Of a DNA stretch of 64,000 nt, positions 61,501-64,000 are shown piece after piece. The position numbers were made by a program, and so were the translations under genes. Each line of letters opens with the position of its first letter. The first letter of the stretch is position 1. Under the pieces are notes generated by a model that ran no database searches, was not told the DNA's origin, and saw only the letters and a program-made list of their open reading frames with translations. The DNA is from Chrysomallon squamiferum (lineage: Eukaryota > Mollusca > Gastropoda > Neomphalida > Peltospiridae). Location of the stretch: contig CM022665.1 of the NCBI GenBank assembly GCA_012295275.1, positions 26,773,946-26,837,945 of the forward strand, in the 5' to 3' direction.

Positions 61501-62001
61501 ATTAACTGTAATTAAAAGGTTATCTGATATTTAATTGCTGACATTTACTTCATAACAGGATATATTAATTTTATCAATATTATGTTTTGTCATCCTTGTC
61601 TGTCTATTTAATGGGTCAGCCTTTACTGACGCACAGTATTAATAAAGCAATCATTTTTTAAAATATTTTATTTAATCTTTGTGTAACATGTAAAAAATAA
61701 AATAAAGATGACAAAAATAAATAAAATAAAATAACTAAATACCAGCAGTCTCAAAAAAAAAAACATTAGTAACTTTTATTGCCTATTGTTCCAGTTATTG
61801 TTTTAAAAGAGAAATTAAGTTGACAGTATATATCAGATTTAAAATATACAACTAAGTGTGATTTTTGGAGATGGTGTTATATTTGTTCAAACAACTAAAT
61901 TGTGATCACAGGAAGATTCAAGGGGGAGTTCCTTTGACAATCGTGGCTCATCCCTGAGTATTGACTCATCTCCAGCTAGAGGGAGGGGTCATCGTAGACA
62001 G
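36129..62001 (+). CDS. RGS22: RGS22-like protein, 23 exons in window, 3'-partial
   Basis: Multi-RGS-domain protein. In mammals RGS22 is testis-enriched and binds G-alpha subunits. Splicing 23 exons (listed separately) gives 1082 codons with all phases matching. N-terminal LFLDYFNAFLSLPVFPQAL matches human RGS22 (FLVDYFNEFLSLPTFSEAI). Next is EWAKEERLPVFL (human KWIKKERLPAFL), a Ser/Asn-rich variable region about 100..300, and RGS module 1 about 381..492. A linker related to the human DPFPQMATLLPLRPKS region follows. RGS module 2 is about 570..701, then a basic coiled-coil-like stretch 750..805, RGS module 3 about 843..950, and a charged tail. Human RGS22 (about 1264 aa) has one more RGS module and a conserved tail not seen here, so the gene likely continues beyond 64000. 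RGSL1 is a related alternative, but the linker favours RGS22. Confidence 0.85.
38550..38579. repeat. Poly(A) run
   Basis: A homopolymer of about 30 A. Confidence 0.9.
40491..40538. repeat. (AAT)n microsatellite
   Basis: About 16 AAT units. A TTA tract lies 175 bp downstream (40714..40780), so the two could pair as an inverted repeat. Confidence 0.95.
40714..40780. repeat. (TTA)n microsatellite
   Basis: About 22 TTA units preceded by a TTG/TGG-rich stretch (40674..40713). Confidence 0.95.
41249..41337 (+). CDS. RGS22: RGS22 exon 2: conserved N-terminal motif
   Basis: The acceptor is TGTATTTCAG and the donor is CCG/GTTTGT. It completes Val, then 29 codons end in phase 0. The peptide NLEDLLAYDDLFLDYFNAFL then SLP matches the RGS22/RGSL N-terminal signature DDF.V.YFN.FLSLP. 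The longer frame starting at 41219 is a different frame and is not used. Confidence 0.93.
41700..41890 (+). CDS. RGS22: RGS22 exon 3
   Basis: The acceptor is TTTCTAACAG and the donor is CAG/GTAAAT, with 63 codons plus two bases of Arg. It begins VFPQALAYDRLTGAFEEF, directly continuing the FLSLP motif of exon 2. It ends EKMLEWAKEERLPVFL, equivalent to the human RGS22 motif IKWIKKERLPAFL. A Ser-rich stretch lies between. Confidence 0.93.
41891..42491 (+). other. RGS22: RGS22 intron 3, 601 bp
   Basis: AT-rich intron, phase 2, with an A run near 42038..42054. Nothing else is visible. Confidence 0.8.
42492..42766 (+). CDS. RGS22: RGS22 exon 4: Ser/Arg-rich region
   Basis: The acceptor is TTTCATTCAG. 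The donor GTTAGT at 42767 gives the phase the next exon needs (A + GT = Ser). Translation starts AQLFRELKLCKLLLRPLVDR (human SDCYFEYRLAKLVSQVRW). It then becomes Ser/Arg- and Asn/Asp-rich (SRQSESYVSSLSNSADN), and ends with WPELQYSELYKYCRPGSRAL. The frame would otherwise stop at 42769. A second open frame here (42545) is a shadow. Confidence 0.88.
42790..43255 (+). repeat. Diverged minisatellite, about ten units of 40..55 bp
   Basis: The unit is roughly AGTCATTTGCCTTTTAG + TTTTTAAAAAGTATTTCAT. The AGTCATT/TAGTCATTTGTCTTTT phrase recurs through the stretch with substitutions and small indels. It fills the first half of the intron between exons 4 and 5, starting just after the donor. It is not coding. 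Confidence 0.8.
43605..43643. repeat. (AAT)n microsatellite
   Basis: About 13 AAT units. The minus-strand poly-Ile frame over it is not a gene. Confidence 0.95.
44023..44248 (+). CDS. RGS22: RGS22 exon 5: Ser/Asn-rich variable region
   Basis: The acceptor is TTGTTTTGATAG and the donor is AG/GTTGTT. Two bases complete Ser, then 74 codons and two bases follow. It is low in predicted order: SDITSTSSFSISKSAGLQ, then VVNNNNSNNNNTKRST, the latter encoded by an AAC repeat. The position matches the poorly conserved N-terminal stretch of RGS22. The longer open frame starting at 43938 includes intron. Confidence 0.85.
44609..44652 (+). CDS. RGS22: RGS22 exon 6 (44 nt)
   Basis: The acceptor is TTTTCATTTCAG and the donor is GCTG/GTAAAT. 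One base completes Arg, then 14 codons (ISSQVEIFHTDDSA) and one base follow. It is small, but both splice sites and phases fit the neighbours. Confidence 0.8.
44850..44931 (+). CDS. RGS22: RGS22 exon 7
   Basis: The acceptor is TGTTTATTCAG and the donor is AAG/GTAACA. It completes Glu, then 26 codons and two bases follow. The peptide DGQTQSSRERKQNVASSTEE then AFLRGS is polar and probably disordered. The phase match on both sides supports it. Confidence 0.83.
45415..45640 (+). CDS. RGS22: RGS22 exon 8: acidic linker before RGS module 1
   Basis: The acceptor is TTTTATTTCAG and the donor is ACG/GTAGAC. One base completes Arg, then 75 codons end in phase 0. It reads LNYDYYLKRPFNNCDFEQLF, then an acidic stretch (FEEEEVDEQQTERE) and a helix (LEGQLKITIQQLKENVLG). 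It leads directly into the RGS fold in the next exon. Confidence 0.92.
45641..46128 (+). other. RGS22: RGS22 intron 8, 488 bp
   Basis: AT-rich with imperfect direct repeats of TTTTAATCTCTTATATTTAACA (about 45660, 45703 and 45739). The acceptor TTTCTTTCTGCAG is strong. Confidence 0.75.
46129..46277 (+). CDS. RGS22: RGS22 exon 9: RGS module 1, first half
   Basis: The acceptor is TTTCTGCAG and the donor is CAG/GTAAAC. It has 49 codons plus two bases. The peptide FEAFKAFLENTSGTHLFNFW, then LDCEFYKDMMEDD, has the RGS hallmark F..FL......FW.DCE.YK (classical NLLFWLACEDFK). It aligns with human RGS22 FERFKKFIK..WWLWMDIERLK. Confidence 0.95.
46278..46662 (+). other. RGS22: RGS22 intron 9, 385 bp
   Basis: A phase-2 AT-rich intron with acceptor TTTTATTTTTCAG. 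Nothing else is visible. Confidence 0.85.
46663..46848 (+). CDS. RGS22: RGS22 exon 10: RGS module 1, second half
   Basis: The acceptor is TATTTTTCAG and the donor is CAG/GTCTGT. One base completes Arg, then 61 codons and two bases follow. It contains FNLSQDAKDQIAKMASNMGL, then TQYDILRRLRVYWVPRFLIH. The latter parallels human RGS22 SEVLKPLLLYWAPRFCVTH at the end of its first RGS domain. Confidence 0.94.
46849..47435 (+). other. RGS22: RGS22 intron 10, 587 bp
   Basis: A phase-2 AT-rich intron, acceptor TGATTTTCAG. Nothing else is visible. Confidence 0.85.
47436..47666 (+). CDS. RGS22: RGS22 exon 11: linker between RGS modules 1 and 2
   Basis: The acceptor is GATTTTCAG and the donor is CAG/GTTATT. 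One base completes Ser, then 76 codons and two bases follow. HRQLLLALRKATPYNPVPFF, then PSISLVRSAPMRP, aligns with the human RGS22 linker (LRQAKPRKDIDPFPQMATLLPLRPKS). That is the best evidence for RGS22 over other RGS proteins. The remainder is Ser-rich. Confidence 0.93.
47667..49180 (+). other. RGS22: RGS22 intron 11, about 1.5 kb
   Basis: Contains the CATA/CA/TA compound microsatellite (48082..48190) and an (AAAAT)n-like stretch near 48828..48863. No exon is recognised. Confidence 0.85.
48082..48190. repeat. (CATA)n(CA)n(TA)n compound microsatellite
   Basis: CATA tetramers grade into CATATA, a CA run, then about 15 TA units. Confidence 0.95.
49181..49258 (+). CDS. RGS22: RGS22 exon 12: start of RGS module 2
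   Basis: The acceptor is TTTTGTAATCCAG and the donor is AAG/GTTGGT. One base completes Arg, then 25 codons and two bases follow. SSKERFLLALSADRISGGPF, then EKYLA, opens the second RGS fold (FLLAL..FEKYL), comparable to human MENLLQSLYVENRAGFFFTKF. The minus-strand frame over it is a shadow. Confidence 0.9.
49440..50122 (+). repeat. T-biased low-complexity stretch in RGS22 intron 12
   Basis: About 680 bases in which the + strand is strongly T-rich with almost no C or G. It is built from irregular TTTTATTT and TTTTGTTTTATTT phrases, leading into acceptor AAAATTTTCAG. It looks like expanded low-complexity DNA and is not coding. Confidence 0.8.
50123..50280 (+). CDS. RGS22: RGS22 exon 13: RGS module 2, core
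   Basis: The acceptor is AATTTTCAG and the donor is ATTG/GTGAGT. One base completes Arg, then 52 codons and one base follow. NQNLISNLMFWQDVTEYGAT matches human RGS22 LWKNSVYFWFDLQAYH at the RGS hallmark. RLQHAWAIYNKYLSADSSHN follows (human CKQAQYLFATYVAPSAT). Confidence 0.94.
50281..50977 (+). other. RGS22: RGS22 intron 13, about 0.7 kb
   Basis: Holds the AAT/GAA microsatellite at 50690..50771. No other feature is visible. Confidence 0.85.
50690..50771. repeat. (AAT)n(GAA)n compound microsatellite
   Basis: An A run, AAT units, then about 13 GAA units. GAA:TTC tracts of this kind can form triplex DNA. Confidence 0.95.
50978..51137 (+). CDS. RGS22: RGS22 exon 14: RGS module 2, end
   Basis: The acceptor is CATTTGTAG. 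Two bases complete Asp, then 52 codons and two bases follow. LLKARDFVDSSVYDVAKYQA, then VQKLEDNWIRFLKEDLKAFL, ends the second RGS fold (human FDTAEEYILLLLLEPWTKM). I chose donor GTCAGT (51138) because its phase joins the next exon (GA + T = Asp). The alternative GTAATT at 51142 ends in phase 0 and would put exon 15 out of frame. Reading on gives a stop at 51172, a possible truncated isoform. Confidence 0.88.
51138..51928 (+). other. RGS22: RGS22 intron 14, about 0.8 kb
   Basis: AT-rich with a TA tract (about 51690..51720). The acceptor (TTTTTTTAAATATTAAAG) is non-ideal but ends in AG in the right phase. Confidence 0.8.
51929..52039 (+). CDS. RGS22: RGS22 exon 15
   Basis: The acceptor is TATTAAAG and the donor is AAG/GTATGA. 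One base completes Asp, then 36 codons and two bases of Arg follow. The peptide CRVRPDGGSPPSTAEAIEII, then VTDTEVVIKRPRPWVRR, is less AT-rich than the flanks. The other two frames stop or fail the phase test. Confidence 0.87.
52414..52639 (+). other. RGS22: Possible alternative terminal exon of RGS22
   Basis: A strong pyrimidine-rich acceptor (TCTTTCTTTTCTGATCATCTTCCAG) has the phase left by exon 15. It is followed by 74 whole codons without a stop, to TAA at 52637..52639. The peptide is hydrophobic and AT-rich (YDFWTIHVYHQFYEFTDLVL at its start) and resembles nothing known. It could end a short isoform after RGS module 2, or be chance. The main transcript skips it. Confidence 0.25.
52740..53060 (+). 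repeat. Diverged tandem repeat, unit about 80 bp
   Basis: Phrases TTCAAGGATGGTTTCATTTTT and ATATTTAGAATATTAACTTG recur. The GGATGGTTTCATT element or variants sits near 52798, 52880, 52966 and 53022. Copies are degenerate. Confidence 0.55.
53164..53178 (+). CDS. RGS22: RGS22 exon 16: 15-nt microexon
   Basis: The acceptor is TTTTTTGTGACCACAG and the donor is CAG/GTAATT. The 15 bases add Leu-Glu-Pro-Val and rejoin Arg codons on both sides, keeping phase 2. Skipping it also keeps the frame, so it may be alternatively used. Only the splice sites and phase support it. Confidence 0.5.
53803..53833. repeat. (GT)n microsatellite
   Basis: About 15 GT units preceded by an AGAGAGA-rich stretch. Confidence 0.95.
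54650..54692. repeat. (GT)n microsatellite with CA interruptions
   Basis: GT units with two GCATGT interruptions. Open frames on both strands here are repeat artefacts. Confidence 0.9.
55441..55483. repeat. (ATGT)n tetranucleotide microsatellite
   Basis: About ten ATGT units. Confidence 0.95.
55685..55883 (+). CDS. RGS22: RGS22 exon 17: basic, coiled-coil-like segment
   Basis: The acceptor is ATTTGTAAAG and the donor is AAA/GTTTGT (same donor type as exon 2). One base completes Arg, then 66 codons end in phase 0. The peptide MSERARRLHRALSLAEDM, then a long Lys/Arg/Glu-rich helix (RRKEMERERKKAIRAAYKRQ), is coiled-coil-like. A second open frame (from 55642) overlaps; the chosen one is set by phase with exons 15/16 and 18. 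Confidence 0.88.
55884..56299 (+). other. RGS22: RGS22 intron 17, 416 bp
   Basis: AT-rich phase-0 intron, acceptor CTGTTTGTTTAG. Nothing else is visible. Confidence 0.85.
56300..56400 (+). CDS. RGS22: RGS22 exon 18: acidic linker
   Basis: The acceptor is GTTTGTTTAG and the donor is CA/GTAAGT. It has 33 codons plus two bases of Gln. The peptide KPKSETDDGIQIDGDITEKD, then IPTYTELHSNK, is acidic and lies just before RGS module 3. Confidence 0.88.
56446..56540. repeat. (AAT/AAC)n microsatellite
   Basis: Interrupted AAT, AAC and GATAAT trinucleotides just after exon 18. Confidence 0.85.
56740..56883 (+). CDS. RGS22: RGS22 exon 19: RGS module 3, first part
   Basis: The acceptor is TTTTTTTCAG and the donor is CAA/GTGAGT. 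One base completes Gln, then 47 codons and two bases follow. VMAMFRKYLNEEDNKEMIHL opens like an RGS fold (human RGS22 FEHFRQFLETHSSSMDLMCW). However, the hallmark Trp is replaced by a less hydrophobic stretch (LMSLNNDLTTHFDIE), so this module is degenerate. KKEAHALHIYK follows (human KAKSIYIKNKY). Confidence 0.9.
56884..57376 (+). other. RGS22: RGS22 intron 19, 493 bp
   Basis: AT-rich phase-2 intron with acceptor TTGTGTTACAG. Nothing else is visible. Confidence 0.85.
57377..57536 (+). CDS. RGS22: RGS22 exon 20: RGS module 3, middle
   Basis: The acceptor is TTGTGTTACAG and the donor is GTG/GTAAGT. One base completes Lys, then 53 codons end in phase 0. TFLDEHSKKYVTMPDNIKSK, then TLKEMQKNVLSRIEDCFKEF, gives the pair of long helices that closes an RGS fold (human LVEIQKHVQNRLENVWLPLF). 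Confidence 0.93.
57537..57882 (+). other. RGS22: RGS22 intron 20, 346 bp
   Basis: AT-rich phase-0 intron with a short GT tract near 57738..57753 and acceptor TTTTCTTTTGCAG. Confidence 0.85.
57883..58002 (+). CDS. RGS22: RGS22 exon 21: end of RGS module 3 and Lys/Gly tail
   Basis: The acceptor is TTTTGCAG and the donor is AAA/GTAAAT. It has 40 codons in phase 0 at both ends. FQAEEFGVSPKDLSTMSQTE (human FLASEQFAARQ at its start) ends in KKGKGKGK. The Lys/Gly repeat is encoded by an AAAGGG-type purine tract. Confidence 0.9.
58003..59076 (+). other. RGS22: RGS22 intron 21, about 1.1 kb
   Basis: Dominated by TTTATTATTT-like low complexity (58120..58340), an A run and TTA microsatellite (58475..58586), then ordinary AT-rich sequence. 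Confidence 0.85.
58475..58586. repeat. Poly(A) run followed by (TTTA)n and (TTA)n
   Basis: About 26 A, then TTTA units, then about 20 TTA/TTG units. The A-run and T-rich repeat abut, giving hairpin potential. Confidence 0.95.
59077..59280 (+). CDS. RGS22: RGS22 exon 22: charged region
   Basis: The acceptor is ATTTCATAG and the donor is AGG/GTAACC. It has 68 codons in phase 0 at both ends. It contains MRLDSVTLRVFENDIDKQDP, then KRETKVSFSKHKYLRPPVRD and RWGRNSRLD. I recognise no domain; it follows RGS module 3 in the frame and is clearly less AT-rich than the introns. The minus-strand frame over it is a shadow. Confidence 0.88.
59281..61911 (+). other. RGS22: RGS22 intron 22, about 2.6 kb
   Basis: AT-rich phase-0 intron with an A run (59918..59941) and TA tract (59957..59978). 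The open frame at 61276..61476 lacks splice support. A less AT-rich patch at 60930..61090 has no recognised function. Confidence 0.8.
61912..62001 (+). CDS. RGS22: RGS22 exon 23: Ser/Arg/Gly-rich segment
   Basis: The acceptor is ATTGTGATCACAG and the donor is CAG/GTATTC (weak). It has 30 codons in phase 0. DSRGSSFDNRGSSLSIDSSP, then ARGRGHRRQ, is polar. The frame also reads through the weak donor for 30 more codons to TGA at 62092..62094, which would make this a terminal exon. Human RGS22 continues into another RGS domain, so I favour splicing onward beyond the window. Confidence 0.75.
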
Positions 62002-62239
62002 GTATTCTTTATAATGCACAGTTTGAATGCTTGGAGCTGCTGTGGTTTACATGATGTTGCCACGATGTTGCTGAAGTGCACCATCTGCCTCTGACAGTTA
62101 TATAAATCATATCACACAGATATTTCACTGGCTTTTTTTTTGTTTTTTTTTGTTGCTCTCTCCATGTTTTTCATGGGATTACTATCACTGCTGTAATTCT
62201 GACCCCAACAGTGCACATCCATTGTATACTAAAACAAAT

Positions 62240-62400
62240 ATTACTATTTTTACTTCTAACACAAAATTCTTATTTTATTCATTGCTACTGATAATACTAA
62301 TGCAGCAGCCCTGATTTATTCATTGCTGTTCATAATACTAACCCAAAACTCCTAATTTATTCATTGCTATTCATAACACTAACCCAATACTCATATTTAT
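62240..62400 (+). repeat. 41-bp tandem array, three full units and a partial one
   Basis: ATTCATTGCT..TCATAATACTAACCCAAAACTCCTAATTT repeats with starts at 62277, 62318 and 62359 (period exactly 41). A diverged partial unit lies upstream (about 62240..62276). Confidence 0.85.
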
Positions 62401-62920
62401 AATATTATGCAAAAATGTTACTTATTCATTTTTAACTTTGTAAATTACTTATTTTTAATTTTAAGAATTGTTATTGCTATTATTATTATTTATATTATTA
62501 TTATTAAAAGCATTGAAACAAATCAAGTACATATTATTTGTTATTGTTAATTTTGGTTAAAAATAAAATAATAATAATAATGAAATAAAAATCATTACAG
62601 AAGTATATATTTGTGTATATATATATATAAAAAAAAGAAATTAATTAAATTTTAAAAAATATTTACTTTTTGACATTTTAATGATGAATTATAAACATAC
62701 ATATAAAATCATATTGTGTATAAAGGTAACACAATAAAGCACAATACTAGTACAAAAATATTCTTTCATATTATATACAAATCATATGTGAATATTAATT
62801 TATGCATGCTGTGTATGTGGTAATTGAAAAATAATATGCATGTATGTGAAAAAATATATTATTTTATTGATTCTAGAAATATATTATTTTGGCACAAATG
62901 TAAAATAATAATAAAAACAA

Positions 62921-62951
62921 TAATAGTAATAATAATAATAATAATAATAAT
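62921..62951. repeat. (AAT)n microsatellite
   Basis: About ten AAT units with one AGT interruption. Confidence 0.9.
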
Positions 62952-63406
62952 TTGATAAAGTATGATGTATGTCTTACTAATAATTATGTTGCTTGAAGAT
63001 GCTTTTAACCTTACTAAGAACATATTTTGATTTAATTATTTTTTTAAATATCAAAGGTAAATTTTGGATATATATTTAATAATTAATTACAAAAATACAC
63101 AAAAAACAACAACGTTTGGAATTAAAGTCATAAAGAAACTCAAAATAAAATTTAAATCATTTCAGATCTACCAAATAATAAATTATATTAATAGTTATAA
63201 TTTGATTAATAATAATCTCTTGTTGACTATTACAATAGCTGGGTTTCAAAAAAAAATAGCTATAAGGTCATTTATTATTGAATAGTCACTTTAATATATA
63301 AATATTGTTTAGAAAATTACTTTTGATCATTCTTGGATTTGAACACAATATTTTGTTTCAGAAATGTTGATAAATGTATGTTTACCTTTGGTGCAGCCAA
63401 AAAGGC

Positions 63407-63590
63407 CTTCTTTTTTTTCTTTTTTTTTTTAAAGAGAAAAAAAAAAAAGAAGGAAATAATGGTATGGCCAGTTTGATTGTGATCAGTCTCCATTGTTCAT
63501 TAATTGATCAGTTATTTTAAAAGTAAATAACAAACAAAACAGTTTTTCAGCATTGTAAAATTGTAACTGGAATACTGATCAAACTGGCCA
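63407..63590. repeat. Hairpin tract and 13-bp inverted repeat
   Basis: CCTTC followed by a T-rich tract, then an A-rich tract ending GAAGG (63407..63453), forms a near-perfect inverted repeat. Just after it, TGGCCAGTTTGAT (63465..63477) is repeated inverted at 63578..63590, 100 bp apart. Target-site duplications were not evident. Confidence 0.6.
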
Positions 63591-64000
63591 CAGTGGTTCT
63601 ATTAGGAATATTGCTTATAATTAACATTAATTGCTTTTTCAGATAAAAGTAAACTTCAGTTATAATGTTAATTCTAGATTTTTTAACTTGTGTGGTAAAT
63701 AGATTATTTAACATATGTCATTAATATATGGGGTATTTTTATTTTCTTCTGGATGTTATTAAATTTTAACATAATAAAAATAGATGCTTTGTAGTGCTCT
63801 TTTTTTCTCTCTCTCTCTTGTAATTGTCTTTTTATTTTCTACATCTTAAGTAGTACAACAGGGTAATGGATCTCAATTTTCTTTTTCTCTCTTAAGATAA
63901 TTTTTTTTAATTTTTATCTCCTAGAACTAACTGTAGTGTTCTTGGTATACAGTGATGCAATCCCATGATGGTTTATTGTAATTCATTTATATATTCACTC

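Larger units (their letters stand above)
62002..64000 (+). other. RGS22: RGS22 intron or 3' end, right edge of window
   Basis: 62002..62094 is open in the exon 23 frame and GC-richer. After it come a 41-bp tandem array (62240..62400), an AAT tract (62921..62951), a T/A hairpin (63407..63453) and a 13-bp inverted repeat (63465..63590). No further exon in phase 0 was recognised. Confidence 0.6.

Noticed and set aside
62002-62018. Very short intron between exon 23 and the GC-rich patch
   Set aside because: An intron under 20 bases is not plausible, and the phase does not fit; read-through or onward splicing is simpler.
1-64000. CRISPR arrays, bacterial operons, tRNA or rRNA genes, viral or retroelement coding regions
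   Set aside because: None recognised on either strand. Periodic sequences are microsatellites or decayed tandem repeats, and gene structure is eukaryotic.

Overview
This is AT-rich animal nuclear DNA (by eye roughly three quarters A+T). It is filled with microsatellites, homopolymer runs and small diverged tandem arrays. The genes are split into many short exons with GT..AG introns of about 0.2 to 11 kb. The style (CA/TTA repeats, long AT-rich introns, invertebrate HIF sequence) suggests a lophotrochozoan, possibly a mollusc. The species cannot be fixed from the sequence, and that placement is inference.

Two multi-exon genes lie head to tail on the + strand. The first (4217..28247, 14 coding exons seen) is a hypoxia-inducible factor alpha subunit. 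It has a bHLH DNA-binding region, PAS-A, PAS-B, an N-terminal oxygen-degradation motif with the exact LxxLAP pattern, a variant C-terminal one (RAP for LAP), and a C-terminal transactivation domain carrying the asparagine that FIH hydroxylates. The visible exons join into one open frame of 714 codons plus stop. The first coding exon was not found. The second gene (36129 to beyond the right edge, 23 exons modelled) is an RGS22-like protein with three divergent RGS modules in view. Its exons join into 1082 codons with every splice phase matching, including a 15-nt microexon. Human RGS22 has a further RGS module and C-terminal tail, so the gene probably runs past position 64000.

Layout: 1..1435 holds what looks like the last exon of an unidentified upstream gene (1352..1435), followed by AATAAA signals. 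2380..3400 is a diverged tandem array with a unit of about 140 bp. 4217..28247 is HIF-alpha, followed by a 3'UTR of roughly 2 kb. 30.3..34.8 kb is AT-rich intergenic DNA with nothing coding recognised. 34.8..36.1 kb is a richer-GC, CpG-containing upstream region of RGS22. 36129..62001 is RGS22. 62002..64000 is intron or alternative 3' end plus repeats.

The HIF protein is the oxygen-regulated transcription factor: PHD enzymes hydroxylate its prolines for VHL-mediated degradation, and FIH hydroxylates its asparagine to block coactivator binding. RGS22 belongs to a family that binds G-alpha subunits, with testis/cilia-associated expression in mammals. No functional link between the two genes is shown by the sequence beyond adjacency and a few HIF-site cores upstream of RGS22. 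No transposase, reverse transcriptase, tRNA, rRNA or CRISPR array was recognised.
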